Shown here: positions 45,201 to 54,797 of the stretch, one piece after another | How the letters are laid out: each line of letters starts with the position of its first letter | Position numbering within the stretch: the first letter of the stretch is position 1 | Position numbers and translations under genes: made by a program | Source: Citrobacter amalonaticus Y19 | GTDB lineage: Bacteria > Pseudomonadota > Gammaproteobacteria > Enterobacterales > Enterobacteriaceae | NCBI RefSeq assembly: GCF_000981805.1 | Contig: NZ_CP011132.1 | Location: forward strand, 3,286,001-3,350,000 | Length of the DNA stretch: 64,000 nucleotides | Direction: 5' to 3' | The notes under the pieces: generated by a model | What the model saw: the letters and a program-made list of their open reading frames with translations, nothing else | Databases searched by the model: none | Told to the model about the DNA's origin: nothing

Positions 45201-45632
45201 TTCTGGTCGGTACACCAGATACTGATCGAAAAGATCCGCTGCGCGTGACGACAACTGGAACAGCTTACGTTTGTCGGTATCGTCCGTCAGATAGTGGCGT
45301 AACAACGCGAAGTCGTCATGATCCAGCAGTTGTGGCAGCAACGTCATCAACTTCCAGCTCATACTCTGCTTGTTGAAGGCGCTCTCTTTTGGGATTTCCG
45401 GCAGTACGCGGACGAACATATCCCAGATAAAGCTTGCCGGGAGCGGAAACTCTATGTTGGCGGCGATACCAAATTTCTGCGAAAGGGTCATCTGTAACCA
45501 CTGCGCCATCCCGGTACTCTGCACCAGAATCATTTCTGGCTCAAAGGGATCGTCCAGCCGTTCGCGTTCGACGATAAACTCCATCAATGCTTCCAGCACA
45601 TCCAGACGGTTTGAGTGGTAGACCCTTAACAT
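42264..45632 (-). CDS. recC: RecBCD enzyme gamma subunit RecC
   Basis: Structural subunit of RecBCD that splits the DNA strands and recognises Chi. 1122 residues, E. coli length; starts MLRVYHSNRLDVLEALMEFI. It is built like inactivated helicase plus nuclease domains, so helicase motifs are not expected, and the segment ...VCLLGMNDGVYPRQLAPLGFDL is typical of the family. Follows ppdC by 15 bp on the same strand, so the prepilin genes may be co-transcribed with it. Confidence 0.97.
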   Translation of the reverse strand: MLRVYHSNRLDVLEALMEFIVERERLDDPFEPEMILVQSTGMAQWLQMTLSQKFGIAANIEFPLPASFIWDMFVRVLPEIPKESAFNKQSMSWKLMTLLPQLLDHDDFALLRHYLTDDTDKRKLFQLSSRAADLFDQYLVYRPEWLTQWEAGRTVEGLGEAQCWQAPLWKALVEYTDALGQPRWHRANLYQRFIRTLESADTCPPGLPSRVFICGISALPPVYLQALQALGKHIDIHLLFTNPCRYYWGDIKDPAYLAKLLARQRRHSFEDRHLPLFRDNSNAESLFNGDGEQDVGNPMLASWGKLGRDYIYLLSELENSQELDAFVDVTPDNLLHNIQADILELENHAVAGVSLEEYSRSDNKRRLDPDDASVTFHICHSPQREVEVLHDRLLAMLEADPTLTPRDIIVMVADIDSYSPFIQAVFGSAPAERYLPYAISDRRARQSHPVLQAFISLLSLPDSRFVSEDVLALLDVPVLAARFNINEEGLRYLRLWVNESGIRWGIDDDNVRELELPATGQHTWQFGLTRMLLGYAMESAQGEWQSVLPYDESSGLIAELVGHLASLLMQLNLWRRGLAQARPLEEWLPVCREMLNDFFLPDTETEAAMTLIEQQWQAMIDEGLKAEYDDAVPLSLLRDELAQRLDQERISQRFLAGPVNICTLMPMRSIPFKVVCLLGMNDGVYPRQLAPLGFDLMSQKPMRGDRSRRDDDRYLFLEALISAQQSLYISYIGRSIQDNSERFPSVLVQELLDYIGQSHYLPGDEALTSDESEKRVKAHVARLHTRMPFDAQNFLPGEQQSYASEWLPAASRSGEAHSDFVQPLAFDMPEMLSLETLQRFWAHPVRAFFQQRLQVNFRSEESEIPDTEPFTLEGLTRYQLNQQLLNALVEQEDAERLFRRFRAAGDLPYGAYGEILWEVQHQEMQTLADRVVACRQPGQSLEVDLHCNGVQLTGWLPQVQEDGLLRWRPSLISISQGVQLWLEHLVYCACGGKGESRLFLRKDGEWRFPPLEQEQALGYLAQLIDGYREGMSAPLLVLPESGGAWIKTCYDAANDAMLDDDDTRQKARVKFMQAYEGNMVVRGEGEDIWYQRLWRQLDSETLESIILQSQRYLLPLFRFNQS

Positions 45633-45647
45633 AGAGACTCCTGACGA

Positions 45648-45968
45648 CTAACGGTTCGGGCAATGCAGACGCGTCATTTTTCCCTGCCTGCCCTGAGGTG
45701 AAGATAGCGTAACGCTGATGCTGACACATCCCGCCTGCGTTGTCTGCATTCGGTTAACCTGCCAGTTAACAGGTGGCGAAAACGAACGCAGTTGCGTCTG
45801 TTGCCAGCCCTGCCGCCAGAGCTGAAGATACTGACCTCTGATGAAAAAACTGTTCATCAGCGCGCGCTGATACCCGGAAAGCGCCGTCACCACCATCACC
45901 ATGAGGACCATCGCCAGTATGACTTCCGGCAAGCTAAACCCACGCTGTCGGCTCAGGGGATCTGGCAT
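45648..45968 (-). CDS. ppdC: Prepilin-type protein PpdC
   Basis: Type II/IV pseudopilin-like protein. 106 residues from ATG 45968; the open frame extends further left but this start places the prepilin cleavage site correctly: MPDPLSRQRG then FSLPEVILAMVLMVMVVTAL, with Gly-Phe at the peptidase site and Glu at +5. Two cysteines in the short globular part. Overlaps ygdB by 16 bp. Part of the ppdA-ppdB-ygdB-ppdC cluster; its function in E. coli is unclear. Confidence 0.92.
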   Translation of the reverse strand: MPDPLSRQRGFSLPEVILAMVLMVMVVTALSGYQRALMNSFFIRGQYLQLWRQGWQQTQLRSFSPPVNWQVNRMQTTQAGCVSISVTLSSPQGRQGKMTRLHCPNR

Positions 45969-46360
45969 AGTGCGACCTCCCTTAGCGGACAGAAATCGCT
46001 CCAGCCATGAGGAGAAAAAACGACGCGTTCCTCCTTTTGTTCGCCTTCTCGCCATACGGACGTTCCCTGATAGTTGGCAACAAGCAACGCGCGACCGTCA
46101 GCGAGCCTGCGCAGGCAGACAGGGACATTGTCCTCGCCATAATACCGACACGGTTGTTCTGAGCTGACCGACCATTGCTGCATCCTGCCCCACTCCATGG
46201 CTGACTGCACGACAGCCTGGCGCTGTAAAGCCTGACTTTCTATCGCTACCCGTGAAGCAAAACTGCTCTGCTGCTGATTAACGCCCTGCAACAAGAGGCT
46301 GCCGAGGACCAACAGCAGCAGAACCAGCGCCAGAGAGGAGACGCCCCGCTCGCGATTCAT
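45953..46360 (-). CDS. ygdB: YgdB (DUF2509), prepilin-cluster membrane protein
   Basis: 135 residues with a single N-terminal hydrophobic helix (MNRERGVSSLALVLLLLVLGSLLLQG), resembling a minor pseudopilin of the PilX/GspK-like kind (RERGVS at the expected peptidase site). Cysteines in the C-terminal part. Start overlaps the ppdB stop (ATGA) and its end overlaps ppdC, so the four genes are tightly coupled. Confidence 0.92.
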   Translation of the reverse strand: MNRERGVSSLALVLLLLVLGSLLLQGVNQQQSSFASRVAIESQALQRQAVVQSAMEWGRMQQWSVSSEQPCRYYGEDNVPVCLRRLADGRALLVANYQGTSVWREGEQKEERVVFSPHGWSDFCPLREVALCQIP

Positions 46361-46914
46361 AAATTAAAGCCACTGACGCTGTAGCGCGCGTCAGCCACGG
46401 TTTGCGGATCGGCCCGACTGCTGCCGCGCAAATGTAAGGTCAGTTCGGGCGCAAAACCCGCGATATCCTGGCGCGTGACTTCAAATGCCGTAATCTGCAC
46501 AACGTCAGGATCGGTCATTTTATCCCATCCTTTTCCGCTGCACGTTTTCGCGCCGCGCAGCGTCTCCAGTACCTTGTCATTCAGACGAAATCCGGTTTGT
46601 TCAGCCTCTTTTGCCGGCTCACTTTCCCAGATGCCATTCGCATTTGCGTCCCACTGTACGATAACGCACTGGCCAGACTCGGCAATGCTTACCCCTTCGC
46701 CGCTACAACTACCGTGACAATAGCCCGCGCGTTGAAGGTGTTTTGCGACGGTATACACGCGCTGCCACACGTCATCTTCCAGCGCGAGCTTGCGGGTCTG
46801 CTGCAAAATATCGCGCTGTAACGCCGGTAAAAACCGGGCGGCCCCCAACAACAGTACGCTACTGATTGCCATCGCAATTAACACCTCAAGCAGAGAAAAA
46901 CCGCGTTCACTCAC
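46357..46914 (-). CDS. ppdB: Prepilin-type protein PpdB
   Basis: Pseudopilin with cleavage site at SERG|FSLLEVLIAMAISSVLLLGAA. No ATG stands at the start; I choose GTG at 46914, overlapping the ppdA stop (GTGA), giving 185 residues. A CTG two codons earlier would give 187, the E. coli length. The globular part holds paired cysteines (YCHGSC and others) and DANANGIWESEP, a Ca-binding-like loop seen in minor pilins. Confidence 0.88.
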   Translation of the reverse strand: MSERGFSLLEVLIAMAISSVLLLGAARFLPALQRDILQQTRKLALEDDVWQRVYTVAKHLQRAGYCHGSCSGEGVSIAESGQCVIVQWDANANGIWESEPAKEAEQTGFRLNDKVLETLRGAKTCSGKGWDKMTDPDVVQITAFEVTRQDIAGFAPELTLHLRGSSRADPQTVADARYSVSGFNL

Positions 46915-47381
46915 TGGCAGCCCTGGGTATCGTCGCGCTCGCACAGGCGAATGCGTCCCCAGGGCGAAACCACCACCCGCCACTCCCCTGCCGTATTTTT
47001 CAGGCGAATATTCCCCGGCCACGCGGTATTGCGTTGACCATAAAACGCCAGCGAGGCGGTGATCCCGACGAGGTCGACATCGCGCCAGAGCGGCACAAAA
47101 ACGAGCGCAGAGCGCGGCGTACAGGTATTTCGTGAGGCTGTCGAACTGACAAGACACCATGACGCGTCCTCCCTGATGGCGGTAATGATGTGGTCGCGAT
47201 TATGCCAGTTGGCGTCCTCCCGTAGCTGCAGCAAGAAATCGCGCAGCTGACAGGCGGTCTGCCAGAGATGTTGCTGTTGCTGCCACTGCTGCCAGCCGTA
47301 GAGTCCTGTTGCACTCAGGCTGACAATAATAAGCATCGCGACCAGCGTTTCGATGAGCGTATAGCCCTGTTGTGTATTCAT
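46911..47381 (-). CDS. ppdA: Prepilin-type protein PpdA
   Basis: First gene of the prepilin-like cluster, 156 residues. Cleavage site QQG|YTLIETLVAMLIIVSLSATG with Glu at +5, then a globular domain with GspH-like features and paired cysteines. The product would be processed by a prepilin peptidase encoded elsewhere and inserted as a minor pilin. In the E. coli group the cluster is conserved, but a full assembly machine is not in this window. Confidence 0.92.
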   Translation of the reverse strand: MNTQQGYTLIETLVAMLIIVSLSATGLYGWQQWQQQQHLWQTACQLRDFLLQLREDANWHNRDHIITAIREDASWCLVSSTASRNTCTPRSALVFVPLWRDVDLVGITASLAFYGQRNTAWPGNIRLKNTAGEWRVVVSPWGRIRLCERDDTQGCQ

Positions 47382-47516
47382 GGCGGCAGTATGACGCGTC
47401 GGGAAGTTAAAACGAGGCGAGAATTCAGGTTTTTCGGCGCGTTACGAGGGAAATTTACCCTGTTGCAGCAGGTTGCAACATTTCAGGAATCCACGCCGAA
47501 AAACCAAAACTGGGGT

Positions 47517-47544
47517 AAAAAAAACCGACGCGCAATGGCGTCGG
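47517..47544 (-). terminator. Terminator after thyA
   Basis: On the minus strand, CCGACGC/GCGTCGG with a 6-nt loop is followed by eight T (A run 47517-47524), 22 bp after the thyA stop. Confidence 0.9.
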
Positions 47545-47565
47545 CTATGACAGGATAAGGCCAGT

Positions 47566-48360
47566 TTAGATAGCAACCGGCGCTTTAATCCCCGGATGCG
47601 GGTCGTAGCCTTCGATTTCAAAATCGTCGAAGCGGTAGTCGAAGAGAGAATCGGGTTTACGTTTGATCACTAGCTTCGGCAGCGCGCGCGGCTCGCGAGT
47701 CAGTTGCAGGTGCGTCTGCTCCATGTGGTTGCTGTACAGATGCGTGTCACCGCCGGTCCAGACGAAGTCGCCAACCTCCAGATCGCACTGCTGCGCCATC
47801 ATGTGTACCAGCAGAGCGTAGCTGGCGATGTTAAACGGCAGACCGAGGAACACGTCACAGGAGCGCTGATACAGCTGGCAGGAGAGCTTGCCGTCCGCGA
47901 CATAGAACTGGAAAAACGCGTGGCACGGTGCCAGCGCCATTTTGTCCAGTTCGCCGACGTTCCACGCCGAAACGATAATACGGCGCGAATCGGGATCATT
48001 TTTCAACTGGTTCAGCACGGTCGCGATCTGGTCAATGTGGCGACCGTCCGGCGTCGGCCAGGCACGCCACTGTTTACCGTATACCGGGCCCAGATTGCCG
48101 TTTTCATCCGCCCATTCGTCCCAGATGGTGACGTTATTTTCGTGCAGATAGGCCACGTTGGTGTCACCTTGCAGGAACCACAGCAGTTCGTGGATGATGG
48201 AGCGCAGGTGGCAACGTTTTGTCGTCACCAGCGGGAATCCTTCCTGCAGGTTAAAACGCATCTGATGACCAAAAATGGAAAGCGTTCCGGTTCCGGTGCG
48301 GTCGTTTTTCTGTGTGCCTTCATCCAGCACTTTTTGCATCAGTTCTAAATACTGTTTCAT
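47566..48360 (-). CDS. thyA: Thymidylate synthase ThyA
   Basis: Makes dTMP from dUMP with methylene-tetrahydrofolate. 264 residues, E. coli length; catalytic Cys146 in LAPCHAFFQFYV, dUMP-binding RSCDVFLGLPFNIASYALL and the terminal VAI folate contact. Six bp after the lgt stop, so lgt-thyA is one unit; terminated at 47517. Confidence 0.98.
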   Translation of the reverse strand: MKQYLELMQKVLDEGTQKNDRTGTGTLSIFGHQMRFNLQEGFPLVTTKRCHLRSIIHELLWFLQGDTNVAYLHENNVTIWDEWADENGNLGPVYGKQWRAWPTPDGRHIDQIATVLNQLKNDPDSRRIIVSAWNVGELDKMALAPCHAFFQFYVADGKLSCQLYQRSCDVFLGLPFNIASYALLVHMMAQQCDLEVGDFVWTGGDTHLYSNHMEQTHLQLTREPRALPKLVIKRKPDSLFDYRFDDFEIEGYDPHPGIKAPVAI

Positions 48361-48366
48361 GGTTCC

Positions 48367-49242
48367 TCAGGAAACGTGTTGCTGTGGGCGACGGCGATAG
48401 GCCCACATCATCATGACAACACCAGCGACAATCATCGGAATCGAGAGGATCTGTCCCATGCTGATGTACTGTACCCATTCGCCGGTGAACTGCTGATCCG
48501 GCTGACGGAAGAATTCAACGATGATACGAAACGCGCCGTAGCCAATCAAAAACAGTCCGGAGACGGAGCCCATCGGGCGCGGTTTACGAATAAACAGGTT
48601 AAGAATGATAAACAACACGACCCCCTCCAGCGCCATCTCATAGAGTTGGGAGGCGTGGCGTGGCAAGGAGCCGTAGGTATCGAATATGGATTGCCATTGC
48701 GGGTTGGTTTGCAGCAGCAGAATATCTTCGGTGCGTGACCCTGGGAACAACATGGAATAAGAGAAATTCGGGTCGACACGGCCCCACAGTTCGCCGTTGA
48801 TAAAGTTGCCCAGACGCCCGGCCCCCAGGCCAAAGGGGATCAGCGGAGCAATGAAATCAGAGACCTGGAAGAAACTGCGCTTCGTGCGTTTGGCGAAAAT
48901 AATCATCACCAGAATCACGCCAATCAGGCCACCGTGGAAGGACATGCCCCCGTCCCAGACGCGGAACAGGTAGAGCGGATTATCCAGGAACAGCGGGAAG
49001 TTATAGAACAGCACGTAGCCAATACGCCCACCGAGGAAGACCCCGAGGAAACCTGCGTAGAGTAAGTTTTCGACTTCAGTCTTCGTCCAGCCACTGCCAG
49101 GGCGATTGGCACGGCGCGTCGCCAGCCACATCGCGAAAATGAAGCCCACCAGATACATTAAGCCGTACCAGCGAAGTGCAACGGGCCCAATTGAGAAAAT
49201 GACCGGATCGAATTCCGGAAAATGCAGATAGCTACTGGTCAT
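48367..49242 (-). CDS. lgt: Prolipoprotein diacylglyceryl transferase Lgt
   Basis: Adds the diacylglyceryl group to the lipobox Cys of all prolipoproteins, the first step of lipoprotein maturation; inner membrane, seven TM segments. 291 residues; Lgt signature GAGRLGNFINGELWGR near residues 140-155 and the catalytic-region MSFHGGLIG. Clients in this window include MltA, YgdI, YgdR and the small DUF4223-like protein. Confidence 0.97.
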   Translation of the reverse strand: MTSSYLHFPEFDPVIFSIGPVALRWYGLMYLVGFIFAMWLATRRANRPGSGWTKTEVENLLYAGFLGVFLGGRIGYVLFYNFPLFLDNPLYLFRVWDGGMSFHGGLIGVILVMIIFAKRTKRSFFQVSDFIAPLIPFGLGAGRLGNFINGELWGRVDPNFSYSMLFPGSRTEDILLLQTNPQWQSIFDTYGSLPRHASQLYEMALEGVVLFIILNLFIRKPRPMGSVSGLFLIGYGAFRIIVEFFRQPDQQFTGEWVQYISMGQILSIPMIVAGVVMMMWAYRRRPQQHVS

Positions 49243-49390
49243 CTGTCACCACAAGTTCTTGTTATTCCGCTGAAAAGACTCAGCGAGCGATATGCGCACC
49301 CACTGCTTACAGGCGCTCCAAAGGAGCGAATGATAGCATAAGGGGGTTAACGAGGCTGCGCAGAAGATGTAAAAGATCTGTATAGCGCTT

Positions 49391-51637
49391 TTACATCCCT
49401 CCACGGATCAGACCGCCCATCCCGCGACGCTCCATAAACGCCGCCACCTGATGGCGCACTTCCGTTGCCAGTTGCGCCTCAAGGCTACGCTGGGCAAGCG
49501 TTTTTGCCTCTTCGTAATCAATGCGGCGCAGCAGGTATTTCACGCGCGCCACAGAGCGACCGTTCATTGAGAGATGGCGGAAACCCAGCCCAATCAGGAT
49601 GGTCACACACATCGGATCGCCCGCCATTTCGCCACACACGCGCAGGTCGATATCGCTGCGCTCTGCTTCCTGCGCAATCATCGATAGCGCACGTAACATC
49701 CCCGGATGCAGGCTGTCGTAGATGCTGGCGACGCGCGTATTATTGCGATCCACCGCCAGCACGTACTGGGTCAGATCGTTCGTGCCGACGGAGATAAAAT
49801 CAACGCGACTTGCCAGATTCGGCAGCATAAAGACCATCGACGGCACTTCAAGCATGATGCCGATACGCGGTTTCGGGATCGCGTAACCGATCATCTCTTC
49901 CACTTCGCGCCCGGCACGTTCAATCAGGCGGCGTGCTTCATCCACCTCGTCGATACTGGTTACCATCGGCAGCAGAATACTCAGATTACCCGTCGCCGCA
50001 TTGGCGCGCAGCATCGCGCGAACCTGAACCAGGAAGATCTCTGGCTGATCGAGCGTAATGCGGATCCCTCGCCAGCCCAGGCAGGGATTCTCCTCGCTGA
50101 TTGGCATGTACGGCAACTGTTTGTCCGCGCCAACGTCCAGCGTTCGTAGCGTCACCGGCTTGTCGTTAAACATCTGCAACATACCCTGATACTGCGCCAC
50201 CTGCTCCTCTTCAGAAGGAAAACCGCTTTGCAGCATAAAGGGTATTTCGGTGCGGTACAGGCCAATCCCGTCGATACGACTGCCCAGTTTTTCTTCATGC
50301 TCCGGGCTAAGCCCCGCATTCAGCATGACCTTAACCCGTTCGCCGCTTTTCAGTTGTGCAGGTAAATTGACGTCATCTTCCGCCAGACGGCTGAGTTCGT
50401 TCTCTTCACTGATAAGCCGCTGATATTCCTGGATCAATACCGGTTCGGGATCGACCAGCAGCTCACCGCGATAGCCATCGACCACCAGCGTACGCCGGTG
50501 CAGCACCGACGGCTGGATATCAGCCCCCATCACGGTGGGAATACCCAACGCACGCACCATGATGGCAGCATGAGAGTTGGCCGCCCCGTCACGGACAACA
50601 ACCCCTGCCAGTCGGTCCTGCGGCAGTTCCGCCAGCGTCGTGGCGGAGAGTTCGTCAGCGACCAGCACGAAGCGTTCTGGCCAGGCATTTGGCCCTTGTA
50701 CGGAATCATCAAGATGAAACAACAGGCGCTGGCCCAGCGCACGCAGATCGCCCGCACGCTCTTTGAGGTAGTTGTCACTCAGCGCGGCAAACTGTTCAGC
50801 AAACTTTTCGATGATCGTTTTGACCGCCCACTCCGCCACCGAGCCGTTATCAACTTCGGTAAACAGCTCGCGTCGCAGGCGGGCATCGGAAAGCAGGTGC
50901 GAATAGAGATCGAATATCGCGGCGGTCTCTTTCTGCGCGCCAGCGGCAAACCGCTTGCTGTAACGGCGAAACTCATTTGCCGCCTCTTCCAGCGCGCCGG
51001 TCAGGCGCTCACGCTCCAGCGCAGGATCCAGCGTCGAGGCCTGATACACCTGCTCCATCAGCGGCAGCGTCGCATCCTGCCAGCCTTCTGCTATCGCCAC
51101 GCCCGGCGCCGCCGGTAATGCACGAATACGCGTCTGGCGATACTGGCCAAACAGAGCGGTAAGCTGAGATTGTGACAGGATTGCCGCCATCTGCGTGGCG
51201 AGCGTCACGAGGAAGGATTCTTCGCTTTCATCATACTGGCGCAGTTCGCGCTGCTGTACGACGAGGACACCCAGCAGTTGACGACGCTGAATGATCGGCA
51301 CCCCGAGGAAGGCACGGAAGCGCTCTTCTTTTACCGAGGGGATGTATTTAAAACTGGGATGTTTTTGCGCATCGGCGAGGTTGATAGGTTCCGCCAGCCT
51401 GCCAACCAGGCCGACGATACCTTCATCAAACGCGAGTGCGACAGTTCGACCACGCGGTTTTTTAAGCCCCCGCGTCGCCATGAGGTAATAACAACGCCGG
51501 TCATGATCGGCCAGATAAACCGAGCAGACCTCTGTATCCATCGCAAGACAGATGTCAGTAACCAGAATATTCAGCGCTTCATTAAGACGCGGAGCACTGG
51601 CCACCTTTTCGACTATTTCGCGCAGGCGGGTGAGCAT
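49391..51637 (-). CDS. ptsP: Nitrogen PTS enzyme I PtsP (EI-Ntr)
   Basis: First phosphotransferase of the nitrogen PTS, autophosphorylating from PEP and passing phosphate to NPr. 748 residues: N-terminal GAF sensor domain (about 1-165; binds glutamine and alpha-ketoglutarate), then a PEP-utilising domain with the phospho-His in GAANSHAAIMVRALG and the PEP-binding barrel with DFISVGTNDLTQY and CGEMAGDP. The start lies 12 bp after the rppH stop; rppH-ptsP is one unit. Confidence 0.96.
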   Translation of the reverse strand: MLTRLREIVEKVASAPRLNEALNILVTDICLAMDTEVCSVYLADHDRRCYYLMATRGLKKPRGRTVALAFDEGIVGLVGRLAEPINLADAQKHPSFKYIPSVKEERFRAFLGVPIIQRRQLLGVLVVQQRELRQYDESEESFLVTLATQMAAILSQSQLTALFGQYRQTRIRALPAAPGVAIAEGWQDATLPLMEQVYQASTLDPALERERLTGALEEAANEFRRYSKRFAAGAQKETAAIFDLYSHLLSDARLRRELFTEVDNGSVAEWAVKTIIEKFAEQFAALSDNYLKERAGDLRALGQRLLFHLDDSVQGPNAWPERFVLVADELSATTLAELPQDRLAGVVVRDGAANSHAAIMVRALGIPTVMGADIQPSVLHRRTLVVDGYRGELLVDPEPVLIQEYQRLISEENELSRLAEDDVNLPAQLKSGERVKVMLNAGLSPEHEEKLGSRIDGIGLYRTEIPFMLQSGFPSEEEQVAQYQGMLQMFNDKPVTLRTLDVGADKQLPYMPISEENPCLGWRGIRITLDQPEIFLVQVRAMLRANAATGNLSILLPMVTSIDEVDEARRLIERAGREVEEMIGYAIPKPRIGIMLEVPSMVFMLPNLASRVDFISVGTNDLTQYVLAVDRNNTRVASIYDSLHPGMLRALSMIAQEAERSDIDLRVCGEMAGDPMCVTILIGLGFRHLSMNGRSVARVKYLLRRIDYEEAKTLAQRSLEAQLATEVRHQVAAFMERRGMGGLIRGGM

Positions 51638-51649
51638 AATTTGCGTGGC

Positions 51650-52180
51650 TTAACCTCTTTTACGTCGATAAGCAGGTGTACTTTGCGGCTTCGGCGCCGC
51701 TTCCTGAAGCGCCATCACAACACTTGCGAACTCTTTCATCACCCTGCGATAGACATCGCGTTTAAATGAAACCACTTGCCGAACCGGGTACCAGTAACTT
51801 ACCCAGCGCCAGCCGTCAAACTCAGGAGTGCTGCTGGTTTGCATATTGACTTCCGCGTCCCCGCTCATCAACTGCAAAAGAAACCACTTTTGTTTCTGGC
51901 CGATACACACCGGCTTTGTATCCCAACGCACCAAACGTTTTGGTAACTTGTAACGCAACCAGTTGCGAGTAGAGGCAAGGATTCGCACATCTTTACGGCT
52001 TAACCCTACTTCTTCAAACAGTTCCCGGTACATCGCCTGTTCTGCTGATTCTCCTGGGTTTATCCCACCCTGTGGGAACTGCCAGGAGTGCTGACCAAAC
52101 CGCCGGGCCCACATCACCTGCCCCTGACGATTACAAATTACGATACCTACATTTGGGCGGTAGCCATCGTCATCAATCAC
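51650..52180 (-). CDS. rppH: RNA pyrophosphohydrolase RppH
   Basis: Nudix hydrolase removing pyrophosphate from 5' ends of mRNA to open RNase E-dependent decay. 176 residues, GTG start at 52180 (MIDDDGYRPNVGIV). Nudix box GGINPGESAEQAMYRELFEE with metal ligands Glu53, Glu56, Glu57. C-terminal tail rich in basic residues. Divergent from mutH across DARS2. Confidence 0.97.
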   Translation of the reverse strand: MIDDDGYRPNVGIVICNRQGQVMWARRFGQHSWQFPQGGINPGESAEQAMYRELFEEVGLSRKDVRILASTRNWLRYKLPKRLVRWDTKPVCIGQKQKWFLLQLMSGDAEVNMQTSSTPEFDGWRWVSYWYPVRQVVSFKRDVYRRVMKEFASVVMALQEAAPKPQSTPAYRRKRG

Positions 52181-52863
52181 CGGACTACCTCAATATAAAC
52201 CTTATATGAGAATGATTGTTTCACACTCCTGACAGACGGTAAACCACTGAGTTAAAGCGGTGTGCATCTAATAACAATTGAATAACCCACAGTTAAAGAC
52301 AAAGTTATAAACAGACACTCACCCATTTGGGCGATTTTATTCACCTTTTCTGTGGATAGAGTTGTGAAGAAGTACGGAATTACTCCGGGAAAAACCGGTA
52401 CAGTCTGAATAACCAGCCGTCAGGATGAAAAAAATATTTTCTTATATTCATGAGGTTATCCTGACATTTTGCCTGTTATCAGGCAAAAAGGTGACAAACA
52501 TCACACTGACGATCCTCAGGCTGATGAAAGATCGAACAGTGCCGACTTTATCCACAGATTGTGCCAATAAGTTAGACACAAATTGTGTGAAAATTCGATT
52601 TTCGTCGCACGTCAAGGCTGTAAATGGAAACAGTAGTCGTGGTTTTTCACAGTTATCCCATCTTTCTGTGGATAACATGGTGTAAGATCCTGTTTAAATT
52701 CAGTGACCAGAAATGGAAAACCCGTTCTGACGTTGCGCAACACGTTATGCCGGAAACTAAAAATCAATATAAATCATGGCATTGAATATCGCATGTGGAA
52801 AACGATAAACTTCTTTCCCACGGTATAAAATCCTTGTTCATTTTTTCACCTAAGGTATGACGC
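52181..52863. other. DARS2, DnaA-reactivating locus between rppH and mutH
   Basis: 683 bp without a gene. In E. coli the ygdP(rppH)-mutH interval holds DARS2, which turns ADP-DnaA back into ATP-DnaA to time replication. Here it contains a perfect DnaA box TTATCCACA at 52548-52556, another TGTGGATAA in opposite orientation at 52667-52675 with a degenerate box TTATCCCAT facing it at 52653-52661 (the paired arrangement of a DARS core), and a one-mismatch box TGTGGATAG at 52351-52359. IHF and Fis sites are expected but could not be fixed by eye. The mutH promoter lies at its right end. Confidence 0.85.
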
Positions 52864-53559
52864 ATGTCCGGACTCCATCCTTTACGCTTTCCGCCGGAAT
52901 CTGAAGCCCTTCTGCTCCAGCAGGCGCAGCAGCTTTCGGGCTATTCGTTAGGTGAACTGGCAGCGCTGGCGGGCATCGTTGCGCCGAAAGATCTCAAACG
53001 GGACAAAGGCTGGATCGGCGTGTTGCTGGAACTCTGGCTGGGGGCCAGCGCCGGAAGTAAGCCTGAGCAGGATTTCGCCGCGCTCGGCGTTGAGTTGAAA
53101 ACCATTCCTGTCGATAGCCTCGGGCGACCGCTCGAAACCACCTTTGTCTGCGTCGCGCCGTTGACGGGAAACAGCGGCGTGACGTGGGAAACCAGCCACG
53201 TACGGCATAAGCTGAAGCGAGTCCTGTGGATCCCGGTGGAAGGCGAGCGCAGTATTCCTCTCGCACAACGGCGGGTAGGATCGCCGGTGCTGTGGAGTCC
53301 AGATGAAGAAGAAGACCGTCAGTTGCGTCTGGACTGGGAAGAACTAATGGACATGATTGTGCTCGGTCAGGTTGAACGCATCACCGCCCGGCATGGCGAA
53401 TTTTTACAACTGCGACCGAAGGCGGCAAACGCCAAAGCGCTCACCGAGGCCATCGGTGCCCAGGGCGAGCCAATACTGACGCTGCCGCGGGGTTTTTATC
53501 TGAAAAAGAACTTCACGCGCGCCCTGCTGGAACGCCACTTTTTGTTACAACAGCGTTAG
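52864..53559 (+). CDS. mutH: DNA mismatch repair endonuclease MutH
   Basis: Nicks the unmethylated strand at hemimethylated GATC, guided by MutL. 231 residues; active site Asp70, Glu77, Lys79 in DFAALGVELKTIP, a type II restriction-like fold. Start ATG at 52864 after CTAAGG. E. coli length 229. Its presence implies Dam-directed repair. Confidence 0.97.
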   Translation: MSGLHPLRFPPESEALLLQQAQQLSGYSLGELAALAGIVAPKDLKRDKGWIGVLLELWLGASAGSKPEQDFAALGVELKTIPVDSLGRPLETTFVCVAPLTGNSGVTWETSHVRHKLKRVLWIPVEGERSIPLAQRRVGSPVLWSPDEEEDRQLRLDWEELMDMIVLGQVERITARHGEFLQLRPKAANAKALTEAIGAQGEPILTLPRGFYLKKNFTRALLERHFLLQQR

Positions 53560-53621
53560 ACTTTCGCCTGCCGCCCGGGAAGCATATAATTGGCGTTTCT
53601 TTTTTGGCAGGACTTTGTTCA

Positions 53622-54392
<771 letters not shown>

Positions 54393-54471
54393 GATTTTCC
54401 TGCTTTTCCTGCCCATAACGTCAGGCTATTACTAGACTATTATCAGACGCAGGCCACGTGAGGATAAATGG

Positions 54472-54690
54472 ATGAAAAAATGGGCAGTGATAATTTCCGC
54501 AGTTGGACTGGCTTTTGCTGTTTCCGGCTGTAGTAGCGACTATGTGATGGCGACCAAAGATGGTCGGATGATCCTGACCGACGGGAAACCCGAAATTGAC
54601 GATGATACCGGTCTGGTGAGCTACCACGACCAGCAGGGCAACGCCATGCAAATTAACCGTGACGAGGTTTCTCAGATCATTGAACGTTGA
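54472..54690 (+). CDS. ygdR: Lipoprotein YgdR (DUF903)
   Basis: 72-residue lipoprotein, signal MKKWAVIISAVGLAFAVSGC (lipidated Cys20) and a DUF903 body DYVMATKDGRMILTDGKPEIDDDTGLVSYHDQQGN, a small SH3-like barrel. Paralogue of YgdI (26212-26439), sharing the pattern YVM..DGR...DGKP..DD.TG..SY.D..GN. Monocistronic between ygdQ and tas. Confidence 0.95.
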   Translation: MKKWAVIISAVGLAFAVSGCSSDYVMATKDGRMILTDGKPEIDDDTGLVSYHDQQGNAMQINRDEVSQIIER

Positions 54691-54797
54691 GGGTTGAGGT
54701 CAGCCACGCTGCTGGCCTTAACAATTTTTCTTCCCTTTTTCCCTTCCCTCAGCCATTTTTATAATCCTTATGTCGTGATTATAAAAAGGAAACGGCT

